Made by a program: the position numbers and the translations under genes. This document shows positions 11,129-24,000 of a stretch of 64,000 nt of DNA, one piece after another. Position 1 is the first letter of the stretch, and the number at the start of each line of letters is the position of its first letter. Source of the stretch: Phymorhynchus buccinoides (taxonomy: Eukaryota; Mollusca; Gastropoda; Neogastropoda; Raphitomidae); contig CM065699.1 of the NCBI GenBank assembly GCA_017654935.2, positions 245,514-309,513 on the forward strand, read 5' to 3'. The notes beneath the pieces were generated by a model, which did no database searches, was not told where the DNA came from, and saw nothing but the letters and a program-made list of their open reading frames with translations.

Positions 11129-11236
11129 ATTACAACTGTCACCCCTCCCCTCTCCACATCACCCCAGCCCTGGTCTTCTGCTTCAACAGCTTTGGAAGAT
11201 TGCAGTTTCTGGATTAGAACTTGCATCCATCCACCC
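11129..11236 (+). other. Probable 3' UTR after the Gly-rich exon
   Basis: C-rich sequence after the stop. It contains TTCAACAGCTTTGGAAG, which resembles both the exon's Phe/Gly codons and the start of the 102-bp repeat that follows, so the repeat seems to have grown out of exon or UTR sequence. Confidence 0.4.
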
Positions 11237-11662
11237 CCACCCCCACCTCTGGCCTTCTGTTCCTGCAATTGTAACAGCTTTGGAATACCTGTGTGCGTTG
11301 TCTGTTTGCTGTGGTGATTTCTAGAAAACAGCACCCCCCCCTCCCCTCCCTTTGTCTTCTGCTCCTGCAATTATAGCAGCTTTGGAATACCTGTGTGCGT
11401 TGTCTGTTTGCTGTGGTGATTTATAGAAAACAGCACCCCCCCCTCCCCTCCCTTTGTCTTCTGCTCCTGCAATTGTAGCAGCTTTGGAATACCTGTGTGC
11501 GTTGTCTGTTTGCTGTGGTGATTTATAGAAAACAGCACCCCCCCCTCCCCTCCCTTTGTCTTCTGCTCCTGCAATTATAGCAGCTTTGGAATACCTGTGT
11601 GCGTTGTCTGTTTGCTGTGGTGATTTATAGAAAACAGCACCCCCCCCTCCCCTCCCTTTGTC
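11237..11662. repeat. 102-bp tandem repeat, about 4 copies
   Basis: The marker AATACCTGTGTGCGTTG recurs near 11284, 11386, 11488 and 11589. Each unit has a C-rich CACCCCCCCCTCCCC tract and a GCAGCTTTGGAA segment like the upstream exon end. Confidence 0.93.
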
Positions 11663-11826
11663 TTCTGCTTTGTGTTGTGTGCAACTGGGTTAGGGTTAGG
11701 GTTAATAACCCTAACCCAACTGCGAAAAAAGTGTGCCGTTTTCTGCTTTGTGTTGTGTGCAACTGGGTTAGGTTTAGGGTTTATAACCCTAACCCAACTG
11801 CGAAAAAAGTGTGCCGTTTTCTGCTT
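11663..11826. repeat. 78-bp duplication with head-to-head telomere-like motifs
   Basis: TTCTGCTTTG starts at 11663, 11741 and 11819, exactly 78 bp apart. Each of the two full units has (GGGTTA)2-3 followed directly by (TAACCC)2, at about 11687-11717 and 11765-11795, forming an imperfect palindrome. TTAGGG is the usual telomere hexamer in molluscs. In the second unit one hexamer has changed to AGGTTT. Confidence 0.85.
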
Positions 11827-11962
11827 TGCTTTGGATGGTGACTGCTTTCACATTTTGAAGGTGTTCATGGGCTGAACTGTCAACTTGTTTTGTTGTTGTT
11901 GTTTCTTTACCTTAGGCACAAAACCTGAAAAAGTGAAGGGCTGTTGTGTCCTGTTGCAGTGT

Positions 11963-14645
11963 TCCTAGCTTGTTACTTTACTGACAAGTGCTCTGCTATG
12001 AGTGTCTGTAGCAACACAACATGAATGTTACTGACAAGTGCTCTACTATGAGTGTGTAGCAACACAACATGTTACTGACAAGTGCTCTGCTATGAGTGTG
12101 TAGCAACACAACTTGAATTTACTTTACTGACAAGTGCTCTACTATGAGTGTCTGTAGCAACACAACATGAATGTTACTGACAAGTGCTCTGCTATGAGTG
12201 TCTGTAGCAACACAACATGAATTTACTTTACTGACAAGTGCTCTGCTATGAGTGTCTGTAGCAACACAACATGAATGTTACTGAAAAGTGCTCTACTATG
12301 AGTGTCTGTAGCAACACAACATGAATGTTACTGAAAAGTGCTCTACTATGAGTGTCTGCAACACAACATGAATGTTACTGAAAAGTGCTCTACTATGAGT
12401 GTCTGTAGCAACACAACATGAATGTTACTGAAAAGTGCTCTGCTATGAGTGTCTGTAGCAACACAACATGAATGTTACTGACAAGTGCTCTACTATGAGT
12501 GTCTGTAGCAACACAACATGAATGTTACTGAAAAGTGCTCTACTATGAGTGTCTGTAGCAACACAACATGAATTTACTTTACTGACAAGTGCTCTGCTAT
12601 GAGTGTCTGTAGCAACACAACATGAATGTTACTGACAAGTGCTCTACTATGAGTGTCTGCAACACAACATGAATTTACTTTACTGACAAGTGCTCTGCTA
12701 TGAGTGTCTGTAGCAACACAACATGAATGTTACTGACAAGTGCTCTGCTATGAGTGTCTGTAGCAACACAACATGAATGTTACTGACAAGTGCTCTACTA
12801 TGAGTGTCTGTAGCAACACAACATGAATGTTACTGACAAGTGCTCTGCTATGAGTGTCTGTAGCAACACAACATGAATGTTACTGACAAGTGCTCTACTA
12901 TGAGTGTCTGCAACACAACATGAATTTACTTTACTGACAAGTGCTCTACTATGAGTGTGTAGCAACACAACATGAATTTACTTTACTGACAAGTGCTCTG
13001 CTATGAGTGTCTGTAGCAACACAACATGAATTTACTTTACTGACAAGTGCTCTGCTATGAGTGTGTAGCAACACAACATGAATGTTGCTGACAAGTGCTC
13101 TGCTATGAGTGTCTGTAGCAACACAACATGAATTTACTTTACTGACAAGTGCTCTGCTATGAGTGTCTGTAGCAACACAACATGAATTTACTTTACTGAC
13201 AAGTGCTCTGCTATGAGTGTCTGTAGCAACACAACATGAATGTTACTGACAAGTGCTCTGCTATGAGTGTCTGTAGCAACACAACATGAATGTTACTGAC
13301 AAGTGCTCTACTATGAGTGTCTGCAACACAACATGAATGTTACTGACAAGTGCTCTACTATGAGTGTCTGTAGCAACACAACATGAATTTACTTTACTGA
13401 CAAGTGCTCTGCTATGAGTGTCTGTAGCAACACAACATGAATGTTACTAACAACTGCTCTGCTATGAGTGTCTGTAGCAACACAACATGAATTTACTTTA
13501 CTGACAAGTGCTCTGCTATGAGTGTGTAGCAACACAACATGAATGTTGCTGACAAGTGCTCTGCTATGAGTGTCTGTAGCAACACAACATGAATGTTACT
13601 GACAAGTGCTCTACTATGAGTGTCTGCAACACAACATGAATGTTACTGACAAGTGCTCTGCTATGAGTGTCTGTAGCAACACAACATGAATGTTACTGAC
13701 AAGTGCTCTGCTATGAGTGTCTGTAGCAACACAACATGAATGTTACTAACAACTGCTCTGCTATGAGTGTCTGTTGCAACACAACATGAATGTTACTGAC
13801 AAGTGCTCTGCTATGAGTGTCTGTAGCAACACAACATGAATGTTACTGACAAGTGCTCTACTATGAGTGTCTGCAACACAACATGAATTTACTTTTACTG
13901 ACAAGTGCTCTATTATGAGTGTCTGTAGCAACACAACATGAATGTTACTGAAAAGTGCTCTACTATGAGTGTCTGCAACACAACATGTTACTGGCAAGTG
14001 CTCTACTATGAGTGTCTGTAGCAACACAACATGAATTTACGTTACTGACAAGTGCTCTACTATGAGTGTCTGCAACACAACATGAATTTACTTTACTGAC
14101 AAGTGCTCTGCTATGAGTGTCTGTAGCAACACAACATGAATTTACTTTACTGACAAGTGCTCTGCTATGAGTGTCTGTAGCAACACAACATGAATGTTAC
14201 TGACAAGTGCTCTACTATGAGTGTCTGTAGCAACACAACATGAATGTTACTGACAAGTGCTCTGCTATGAGTGTCTGTAGCAACACAACATGAATTTACT
14301 TTACTGACAAGTGCTCTACTATGAGTGTCTGTAGCAACACAACATGAATGTTACTAACAACTGCTCTGCTATGAGTGTCTGTAGCAACACAACATGAATG
14401 TTACTGACAAGTGCTCTGCTATGAGTGTCTGTAGCAACACAACATGTTAGTGGCAAGTGCTCTACTATGAGTGTCTGCAACACAACATGAATTTACTTTA
14501 CTGACAAGTGCTCTACTATGAGTGTCTGTAGCAACACAACATGAATTTACTTTACTGACAAGTGCTCTGCTATGAGTGTCTGTAGCAACACAACATGAAT
14601 TTACTTTACTGACAAGTGCTCTACTATGAGTGTCTGCAACACAAA
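11963..14645. repeat. 50-bp minisatellite (about 52 units)
   Basis: Unit core TGACAAGTGCTCTGCTATGA, AGTGTCTGTAGCAACACAAC, then ATGAATG or ATGAATTTACTTT. The two 3' endings give unit lengths of about 50 and 54-55 bp and are interspersed. Shorter forms lack CTGTAG. No coding signal. Confidence 0.97.
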
Positions 14646-14756
14646 AGGCTAGGGAACAGTTTTTTGGAATGTTCAGAACACAAATCAGGATGAATTTATT
14701 CTGCTTAATTCACAGGATCAGTAAATTAAAATGTCCGCTCCATAAAATTGTCCTTC

Positions 14757-15738
14757 TCTTTGTGTGCAGGCGAGCATAGACTGTTGTGCGATGCTTGTTA
14801 ACAGAATAACGTGCGACATCAAAACATCTACCCTATCATCTTTCTGTGCAGGCGAGCATAGACTGTTGTGCGATGCTTGTTAACAGAATAACGTGCGACA
14901 TCAAAACATCTACCCCCTTTCTGTGCAGGCGAGCATAGACTGTTGTGCGATGCTTGTTAACAGAATAACGTGCGACATCAAAACATCTACCCTATCATGT
15001 TTCTGTGCAGGCGAGCATAGACTGTTGTGCGATGCTTGTTAACAGAATAACGTGCGACATCAAAACATCTACCCTATCATCTTTCTGTGCAGGCGAGCAT
15101 AGACTGTTGTGCGATGCTTGTTAACAGAATAACGTGCGACATCAAAACATCTACCCCATGATCTTTCTGTGCAGGCGAGCATAGACTGTTGTGCGATGCT
15201 TGTTAACAGAATAACGTGCGACATCAAAACATCTACCCCATGATCTTTCTGTGCAGGCGAGCATAGACTGTTGTGCGATGCTTGTTAACAGAATAACGTG
15301 CGACATCAAAACATCTACCCTATCGTCTTTCTGTGCAGGCGAGCATAGACTGTTGTGCGATGCTTGTTAACAGAATAACGTGCGACATCAAAACATCTAC
15401 CCTATCATCTTTCTGTGCAGGCGAGCATAGACTGTTGTGCGATGCTTGTTAACAGAATAACGTGCGACATCAAAACATCTACCCCATGATCTTTCTGTGC
15501 AGGCGAGCATAGACTGTTGTGCGATGCTTGTTAACAGAATAACGTGCGACATCAAAACATCTACCCTATCATCTTTCTGTGCAGGCGAGCATAGACTGTT
15601 GTGCGATGCTTGTTAACAGAATAACGTGCGACATCAAAACATCTACCCTATCATGTTTCTGTGCAGGCGAGCATAGACTGTTGTGCGATGCTTGTTAACA
15701 GAATAACGTGCGACATCAAAACATCTACCCTATCATCT
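14757..15738. repeat. 82-bp tandem repeat, 12 copies
   Basis: Copies begin CTTTCTGTGCAGGCGAGC and repeat every 82 bp with very few differences, mainly CCCTATCAT versus CCCCATGAT at the end and one shortened second copy. High identity implies recent expansion or ongoing homogenisation. Each unit holds a pyrimidine-rich TCTTTCTGTGCAG, which fits a 3' splice acceptor. The 110 bp before it (14646-14756) is unique. Confidence 0.96.
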
Positions 15739-15887
15739 TTATTTATTTATTATGTACATTTCTATAGCGCTTATTCTAAGCGCATCTTTCTGTTCTTTAG
15801 ACAATATGTCAATTGTTTCTTTTTTTAAAGATTAACTTTATCTGGTCTCCAACATGATTCTGAAGGGCCCTACCTTGACTGTTATAT
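15739..15887. other. Short retroposon-tail remnant
   Basis: TTATTTATTTATTATG followed by CTATAGCGCTTATTCTAAGCGC resembles, in reverse, the TATAGCGC plus A/T-rich 3' tail seen on retroposons elsewhere in the window. Weak and short. Confidence 0.35.
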
Positions 15888-17850
15888 TATTGTCCCTAAT
15901 ATGTAGTTCTTATTTGTGTCTGTGAAGTTATTGTCCCTAATATGTAGTTCTTATTTGTGTCTGTGAAGATAGCAATGCTATTTCTTGCTGGAATTGTTTT
16001 GTAGTTATTGTTATGCATTTTTTATATTACCTGTCATCCTTATCAGTGTATGATTTCCCATGTCTGTGTGTGCTAATGTGTCATTTCTGAGTTTTCTTTG
16101 AAGTAAAGATGCCATTGCTTGCTAGATTTCTTTAGCATTTATGTGTTTTGACATTGCATGTCATCCCTATCAGTGTTAACATGTTTCCAGATCTGTGTGT
16201 GCCCAATATGTTAGTCCTGATCTGTGAAGTGAGTGATGCCATTTCTTGCTGGATTTGTTTAGCATTTACGTGTTTTGACATTGCATGTCATCCCTATCAA
16301 TGTAAACATGTTTTCAGATCTGTCTCTGTGTGCCCAATATGTTAGTCCTGATCTGTGAAGTGAGTGATGCCATTTCTTGCTGGATTTGTTTAGCATTTAC
16401 GTGTTTTGACATTGCATGTCATCCCTATCAATGTAAACATGTTTCCAGATCTGTCTCTGTGTGCCCAATATGTTAGTCCTGATCTGTGAAGTGAGTGATG
16501 CCATTTCTTGCTGGATTTGTTTAGCATTTACGTGTTTTGACATTGCATGTCATCCCTATCAATGTAAACATGTTTTCAGATCTGTCTCTGTGTGCCCAAT
16601 ATGTTAGTCCTGATCTGTGAAGTGAGTGATGCCATTTCTTGCTGGATTTGTTTAGCATTTACGTGTTTTGACATTGCATGGCATCCCTATCAATGTAAAC
16701 ATGTTTTCAGATCTGTCTCTGTGTGCCCAATATGTTAGTCCTGATCTGTGAAGTGAGTGATGCCATTTCTTGCTGGATTTGTTTAGCATTTACGTGTTTT
16801 GACATTGCATGTCATCCCTATCAATGTAAACATGTTTTCAGATCTGTCTCTGTGTGCCCAATATGTTAGTCCTGATCTGTGAAGTGAGTGATGCCATTTC
16901 TTGCTGGATTTGTTTAGCATTTACGTGTTTTGACATTGCATGTCATCCCTATCAATGTAAACATGTTTTCAGATCTGTCTCTGTGTGCCCAATATGTTAG
17001 TCCTGATCTGTGAAGTGAGTGATGCCATTTCTTGCTGGATTTGTTTAGCATTTACGTGTTTTGACATTGCATGTCATCCCTATCAATGTAAACATGTTTT
17101 CAGATCTGTCTCTGTGTGCCCAATATGTTAGTCCTGATCTGTGAAGTGAGTGATGCCATTTCTTGCTGGATTTGTTTAGCATTTACGTGTTTTGACATTG
17201 CATGTCATCCCTATCAATGTAAACATGTTTTCAGATCTGTCTCTGTGTGCCCAATATGTTAGTCCTGATCTGTGAAGTGAGTGATGCCATTTCTTGCTGG
17301 ATTTGTTTAGCATTTACGTGTTTTGACATTGCATGTCATCCCTATCAATGTAAACATGTTTTCAGATCTGTCTCTGTGTGCCCAATATGTTAGTCCTGAT
17401 CTGTGAAGTGAGTGATGCCATTTCTTGCTGGATTTGTTTAGCATTTACGTGTTTTGACATTGCATGGCATCCCTATCAATGTAAACATGTTTTCAGATCT
17501 GTCTCTGTGTGCCCAATATGTTAGTCCTGATCTGTGAAGTGAGTGATGCCATTTCTTGCTGGATTTGTTTGCATTTACGTGTTTTGACATTGCATGGCAT
17601 CCCTATCAATGTAAACATGTTTTCAGATCTGTCTCTGTGTGCCCAATATGTTAGTCCTGATCTGTGAAGTGAGTGATGCCATTTCTTGCTGGATTTGTTT
17701 AGCATTTACGTGTTTTGACATTGCATGGCATCCCTATCAATGTAAACATGTTTTCAGATCTGTCTCTGTGTGCCCAATATGTTAGTCCTGATCTGTGAAG
17801 TGAGTGATGCCATTTCTTGCTGGATTTGTCTTTGGGCTTGATGCATTTGT
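15888..17850. repeat. 131-bp tandem repeat (about 13 good copies plus degenerate leaders)
   Basis: From about 16235 the marker GATGCCATTTCTTGCTGG recurs every 131 bp. The units are nearly identical. More diverged units precede them (15960-16230), along with a two-copy ~40-bp duplication around CTAATATGTAGTTC. This gradient suggests expansion toward the right side. Each unit contains AACATGTTTTCAG, an acceptor-like motif. Confidence 0.95.
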
Positions 17851-17879
17851 GCTGTCTTAAACGCACATGATTTCTTGCT

Positions 17880-18290
17880 GGATTTGTTTGATGCATATGT
17901 TTGTCAGTCTTTATCTTGCACAGTGTTTGTCTTAAATGCACATGTGCTGAATGTTTGTCAGTCTTTATCTTGCACAGTGTTTGTCTTAAATGCACATGTG
18001 CTGAATGTTTGTCAGTCTTTATCTTGCACAGTGTTTGTCTTAAATGCACATGTGCTGAATGTTTGTCAGTCTTTATCTTGCACAGTGTTTGTCTTAAATG
18101 CACATGTGCTGAATGTTTGTCAGTCTTTATCTTGCACAGTGTTTGTCTTAAATGCACATGTGCTGAATGTTTGTCAGTCTTTATCTTGCACAGTGTTTGT
18201 CTTAAATGCACATGTGCTGAATGTTTGTCAGTCTTTATCTTGCACAGTGTTTGTCTTAAATGCACATGTGCTGATTGTTTGCCTTAAATG
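17880..18290. repeat. 54-bp tandem repeat, about 7 copies
   Basis: Unit core TTTGTCAGTCTTTATCTTGC plus CTTAAATGCACATGTGCTGA, period 54. The array starts inside a partial copy of the 131-bp unit (TTTCTTGCTGGATTTGTTTG), so the two arrays are chained. Frames over 120 codons on both strands follow from the period being a multiple of three. Confidence 0.95.
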
Positions 18291-18512
18291 CACATGTGCT
18301 GAATGTTTGTCTTAAATAGCGCACATGTGCTGAATGTTTGTCTTAAATAACGCACATGTGCTGAATGTTTGTCTTAAATAGCGCACATGTGCTGAATGTT
18401 TGTCTTAAATAGCGCACATGTGCTGAATGTTTGTCTTAAATGCACATGTGCTGAATGTTTGTCTTAAATAATGCACATGTGCTGAATGTTTGTCTTAAAT
18501 AGCGCACATGTG
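18291..18512. repeat. 31-bp tandem repeat, about 7 copies
   Basis: Unit ATGTTTGTCTTAAATAGCG plus CACATGTGCTGA. This is the 54-bp unit with the CAGTCTTTATCTTGCAC segment deleted and AGCG inserted before CACATGTG in most copies. Confidence 0.93.
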
Positions 18513-19336
18513 CTGATTATTGCAGTTGAGTACCTAAAGGACGACTAGATAGTGTTGTTGTTTGTCTTAGTAGCACACATGTGCTGAATGTTGCAGTTGA
18601 GTACCTAAAGGACAGCTAGATAGTGTTGTTGTTTGTCTTAGTAGCACACATGTGCTGAATGTTGCAGTTGAGTACCTAAAGGACAGCTAGATAGTGTTGT
18701 TGTTTGTCTTAATAGCACACATGTGCTGAATGTTGCAGTTGAGTACCTAAAGGACAGCTAGATAGTGTTGTTGTTTGTCTTAATAGCACACATGTGCTGA
18801 ATGTTGCAGTTGAGTACCTAAAGGACAGCTAGATAGTGTTGTTGTTTGTCTTAATAGCACACATGTGCTGAATGTTGCAGTTGAGTACCTAAAGGACAGC
18901 TAGATAGTGTTGTTGTTTGTCTTAGTAGCACACATGTGCTGAATGTTGCAGTTGAGTACCTAAAGGACAGCTAGATAGTGTTGTTGTTTGTCTTAGTAGC
19001 ACACATGTGCTGAATGTTGCAGTTGAGTACCTAAAGGACAGCTAGATAGTGTTGTTGTTTTTCTTAATAGCACACATGTGCTGAATGTTGCAGTTGAGTA
19101 CCTAAAGGACAGCTAGATAGTGTTGTTTGTCTTAATAGCACATATGTGCTGAATGTTGCAGTTGAGTACCTAAAGGACAGCTAGATAGTGTTGTTGTTTG
19201 TCTTAATAGCACACATGTGCTGAATGTTGCAGTTGAGTACCTAAAGGACAGCTAGATAGTGTTGTTGTTTGTCTTAATAGCACACATGTGCTGAATGTTG
19301 CAGTTGAGTACCTAAAGGACAGCTAGATAGTGTTGT
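18513..19336. repeat. 71-bp tandem repeat, about 11 copies
   Basis: Unit combines CACATGTGCTGAATG and TTTGTCTTA from the preceding 31-bp array with a new segment TTGCAGTTGAGTACCTAAAG and GACAGCTAGATAGTG. TTGCAG at 18591 and 18662 gives the 71-bp period. One copy is 3 bp shorter. Confidence 0.95.
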
Positions 19337-19480
19337 TATTCACTTCACAGAATATAGCAATAATCTGGGAAAAGTCATGTGATACAGATCTTTTTGTAAA
19401 TAAAAAAGAAGCACACCGTGTTTAAAACAAATATTTGTTCTTAATTGTGTGTGTTGTCTGCTAACCCTATTTTCCCATGT

Positions 19481-20935
19481 TTATCAGTCTGTCTGTTTCT
19501 CAATGTTGGCTTTACACAATGACTGATTATTCAGACTGTCTGTTTCTCAATGTTGGCTGTACACAATGACTGATTATTCAGACTGTCTGTTTGTCAATGT
19601 TGGCTATACACAATGACTGATTATTCAGACAGTGTGTTTCTCAATGTTGGCTTTACACAATGACTGATTATTCAGACAGTGTGTTTCTCAATGTTGGCTT
19701 TACACAATGACTGATTATTCAGACAGTATGTTTCTCAATGTTGGCTGTACACGATGACTGAGTATTCAGACTGTCTGTTTGTCAATGTTGGCTTTACACA
19801 ATGACTGATTATTCAGACTGTCTGTGTGTCAATGTTGGCTTTACACAATGACTGATTATTCAGACTGTCTGTTTGTCAATGTTGGCTTTACACAATGACT
19901 GATTATTCAGACAGTGTGTTTCTCAATGTTGGCTGTACACAATGACTGATTATTCAGACAGTGTGTTTCTCAATGTTGGCTTTACACAATGACTGATTAT
20001 TCAGACTGTCTGTTTGTCCATGTTGGCTGTACACAACGACTGATTATTCAGACAGTCTGTCTGTTTCTCAATGTTGGCTGTACACAATGACTGATTATTC
20101 AGACAGTGTGTCTTTCTCAGTGTTGGCTTTACACAATGACTGATTATTCAGACTGTCTGTTTCTCAGTGTTGGCTTTACACAATGACTGATTATTCAGAC
20201 TGTCTGTTTCTCAATGTTGGCTGTACACAGTGACTGATTATTCAGACTGTCTGTTTCCCAGTGTTGGCTTTACACAATGACTGATTATTCAGACTGTCTG
20301 TTTCCCAGTGTTGGCTTTACACAATGACTGATTATTCAGACTGTCTGTTTCTCAGTGTTGGCTTTACACAATGACTGATTATTCAGACTGTCTGTTTGTC
20401 AATGTTGGCTTTACACAATGACTGATTATTCAGACAGTCTGTTTTTCTCAGTGTTGGCTTTACACAATGACTGATTATTCAGGCTGTCTGTTTTCTCAGT
20501 GTTGGCTTTACACAATGACTGATTATTCAGACTGTCTGTTTGTCAATGTTGGCTGTACACAATGACTGATTATTCAGACTGTCTGTGTGTCAATGTTGGC
20601 TGTACACAATGACTGATTATTTAGACAATGTGTCTTTCTCAGTGTTGGCTGTACACAATGACTGATTATTCAGACAGTGTGTCTTTCTCAGTGTTGGCTT
20701 TACACAATGACTGATTATTCAGACAGTGTGTTTCTCAGTGTTGGCTGTACACAATGACTGATTATTCAGACTGTCTGTTTCTCAGTGTTGGCTTTACACA
20801 ATGACTGATTATAATTGAAAATAATGCGACATCAGTCTTTCTCAATGTTGGTTTTACACAATGACTGATTATTCAGACAGTGTGCTTAGCAATTGAAAAT
20901 AATGCGACATCAGTCTTTCTCAGTGTTGGCTTTAC
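19481..20935. repeat. 47-bp minisatellite (about 30 units)
   Basis: Unit core TTGGCTTTACACAATGACTG, ATTATTCAGACTGTCTGTTT. Variable positions are ACTGTC/ACAGTG and CAATG/CAGTG. The right edge (20810-20935) is interrupted twice by an AATTGAAAATAATGCGACAT segment. The 145 bp before and 140 bp after it are unique. Confidence 0.96.
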
Positions 20936-21077
20936 ACGTTTTAACATAATGATTTATTAATTTATTATTCAGACAATTGTTCTTACTTCCAGCTGGTCAC
21001 ATATTAAACCACTGTGGGTTGATTTTTTTAATGTTTAATTAATCCTGATCTACCTCTTGCTTTCTCCCAGACCACCA

Positions 21078-24000
21078 CTCACCAGTTTAGGGCAACAACA
21101 TCTTAGTTTAGGTAGTGTTACTGCACCAGTTTGGGGCAACAACATCTTTGTTTAGGTAGTGTTACTGCACCAGTTTAGGGCAACAACATCTTAGTTTAGG
21201 TAGTGTTACTGCACCAGTTTGGGGCAACAACATCTTTGTTTAGGTAGTGTTACTGCACCAGTTTAGGGCAACAACATCTTAGTTTAGGTAGTGTTACTGC
21301 ACCAGTTTAGGGCAACAACATCTTTGTTTAGGTTGTGTTACTGCACCAGTTTGGGGCAACAACATCTTTGTTTAGGTAGTGTTACTGCACCAGTTTAGGG
21401 CAACAACATCTTTGTTTAGGTAGTGTTACTGCACCAGTTTAGGGCAACAACATCTTTGTTTAGGTAGTGTTACTGCACCAGTTTAGGGCAACAACATCTT
21501 TGTTTAGGTAGTGTTACTGCACCAGTTTAGGGCAACAACATCTTTGTTTAGGTTGTGTTACTGCACCAGTTTAGGGCAACATCTTAGTTTAGGTAGTGTT
21601 ACTGCACCAGTTTGGGGCAACAACATCTTAGTTTAGGTTGTGTTACTGCACCAGTTTGGGGCAACATCTTTGTTTAGGTAGTGTTACTGCACCAGTTTAG
21701 AACATCTTTGTTTAGGTAGTGTTACTGCACCAGTTTAGAACATCTTTGTTTAGGTAGTGTTACTGCACCAGTTTAGAACATCTTTGTTTAGGTAGTGTTA
21801 CTGCACCAGTTTGGGGCAACAACATCTTTGTTTAGGTAGTGTTACTGCACCAGTTTGGGGCAACAACATCTTTGTTTAGGTAGTGTTACTGCACCAGTTT
21901 GGGGCAACAACATCTTTGTTTAGGTAGTGTTACTGCACCAGTTTGGGGCAACAACATCTTTGTTTAGGTAGTGTTACTGCACCAGTTTAGGGCAACATCT
22001 TTGTTTAGGTTGTGTTACTGCACCAGTTTGGGGCAACAACATCTTTGTTTAGGTAGTGTTACTGCACCAGTTTGGGGCAACAACATCTTTGTTTAGGTAG
22101 TGTTACTGCACCAGTTTTGGGCAACAACATCTTTGTTTAGGTAGTGTTACTGCACCAGTTTAGAACATCTTTGTTTAGGTAGTGTTACTGCACCAGTTTG
22201 GGGCAACAACATCTTTGTTTAGGTTGTGTTACTGCACCAGTTTGGGGCAACAACATCTTAGTTTAGGTAGTGTTACTGCACCAGTTTGGGGCAACAACAT
22301 CTTAGTTTAGGTAGTGTTACTGCACCAGTTTGGGGCAACAACATCTTAGTTTAGGTTGTGTTACTGCACCGGTTTGGGGCAACAGCTAGTGTTACTGCTT
22401 CAGTTTGGGGCAACAACATCTTAGTTTATGTAGTGTTACTGCACCAGTTTAGGGCAACAACATCTTAGTTTAGGTAGTGTTACTGCACCAGTTTAGAACA
22501 TCTTTGTTTAGGTTGTGTTACTGCACCAGTTTGGGGCAACAACATCTTAGTTTAGGTAGTGTTACTGCACCAGTTTGGGGCAACAACATCTTAGTTTAGG
22601 TTGTGTTACTGCACCAGTTTAGAACATCTTTGTTTAGGTAGTGTTACTGCACCAGTTTAGGGCAACAACATCTTTGTTTAGGTAGTGTTACTGCACCAGT
22701 TTATAACATCTTTGTTTAGGTAATGTTACTGCACCAGTTTAGGGCAACAACATCTTTGTTTAGGTAGTGTTACTGCACCAGTTTAGGGCAACAACATCTT
22801 AGTTTAGGTTGTGTTACTGCACCAGTTTAGAACATCTTTGTTTAGGTAGTGTTACTGCACCAGTTTGGGGCAACAACATCTTTGTTTAGGTTGTGTTACT
22901 GCACCAGTTTATAACATCTTTGTTTAGGTTGTGTTACTGCACCAGTTTAGGGCAACAACATCTTTGTTTAGGTAGTGTTACTGCACCAGTTTAGGCAACA
23001 ACATCTTAGTTTAGGTAGTGTTACTGCACCAGTTTAGGGCAACAACATCTTTGTTTAGGTAGTGTTACTGCACCAGTTTAGGGCAACAACATCTTTGTTT
23101 AGGTAGTGTTACTGCACCAGTTTAGGGCAACAACATCTTTGTTTAGGTAGTGTTACTGCACCAGTTTAGGGCAACAACATCTTTGTTTAGGTAGTGTTAC
23201 TGCACCAGTTTAGGGCAACAACATCTTTGTTTAGGTAGTGTTACTGCACCAGTTTAGAACATCTTTGTTTAGGTTGTGTTACTGCACCAGTTTGGGGCAA
23301 CAACATCTTAGTTTAGGTTGTGTTACTGCACCAGTTTAGGGCAACAACATCTTTGTTTAGGTAGTGTTACTGCACCAGTTTAGAACATCTTTGTTTAGGT
23401 TGTGTTACTGCACCAGTTTGGGGCAACAACATCTTAGTTTAGGTTGTGTTACTGCACCAGTTTGGGGCAACAGCTAGTGTTACTGCACCAGTTTAGGGCA
23501 ACAACATCTTTGTTTAGGTAGTGTTACTGCACCAGTTTTGGGCAACAACATCTTTGTTTAGGTAGTGTTACTGCACCAGTTTAGAACATCTTTGTTTAGG
23601 TAGTGTTACTGCACCAGTTTGGGGCAACAACATCTTTGTTTAGGTAGTGTTACTGCACCAGTTTGGGGCAACAACATCTTTGTTTAGGTTGTGTTACTGC
23701 ACCAGTTTAAGGCAACAACATCTTTGTTTAGGTAGTGTTACTGCACCAGTTTAGGGCAACAACATCTTTGTTTAGGTAGTGTTACTGCACCAGTTTTGGG
23801 CAACAACATCTTTGTTTAGGTAGTGTTACTGCACCAGTTTAGAACATCTTTGTTTAGGTAGTGTTACTGCACCAGTTTAAGGCAACAACATCTTTGTTTA
23901 GGTAGTGTTACTGCACCAGTTTAGGGCAACAACATCTTTGTTTAGGTAGTGTTACTGCACCAGTTTGGGGCAACAACATCTTTGTTTAGGTAGTGTTACT

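Noticed and set aside
11963..14645. CRISPR-like regular repeats
   Set aside because: There are no unique spacers between repeats, units are directly adjacent, and the sequence is eukaryotic. The same holds for the other arrays.
17699..18315. Cys-rich repetitive frames over the 54-bp array
   Set aside because: The period is a multiple of three, frames are open on both strands, and the frame runs into the neighbouring non-coding array.
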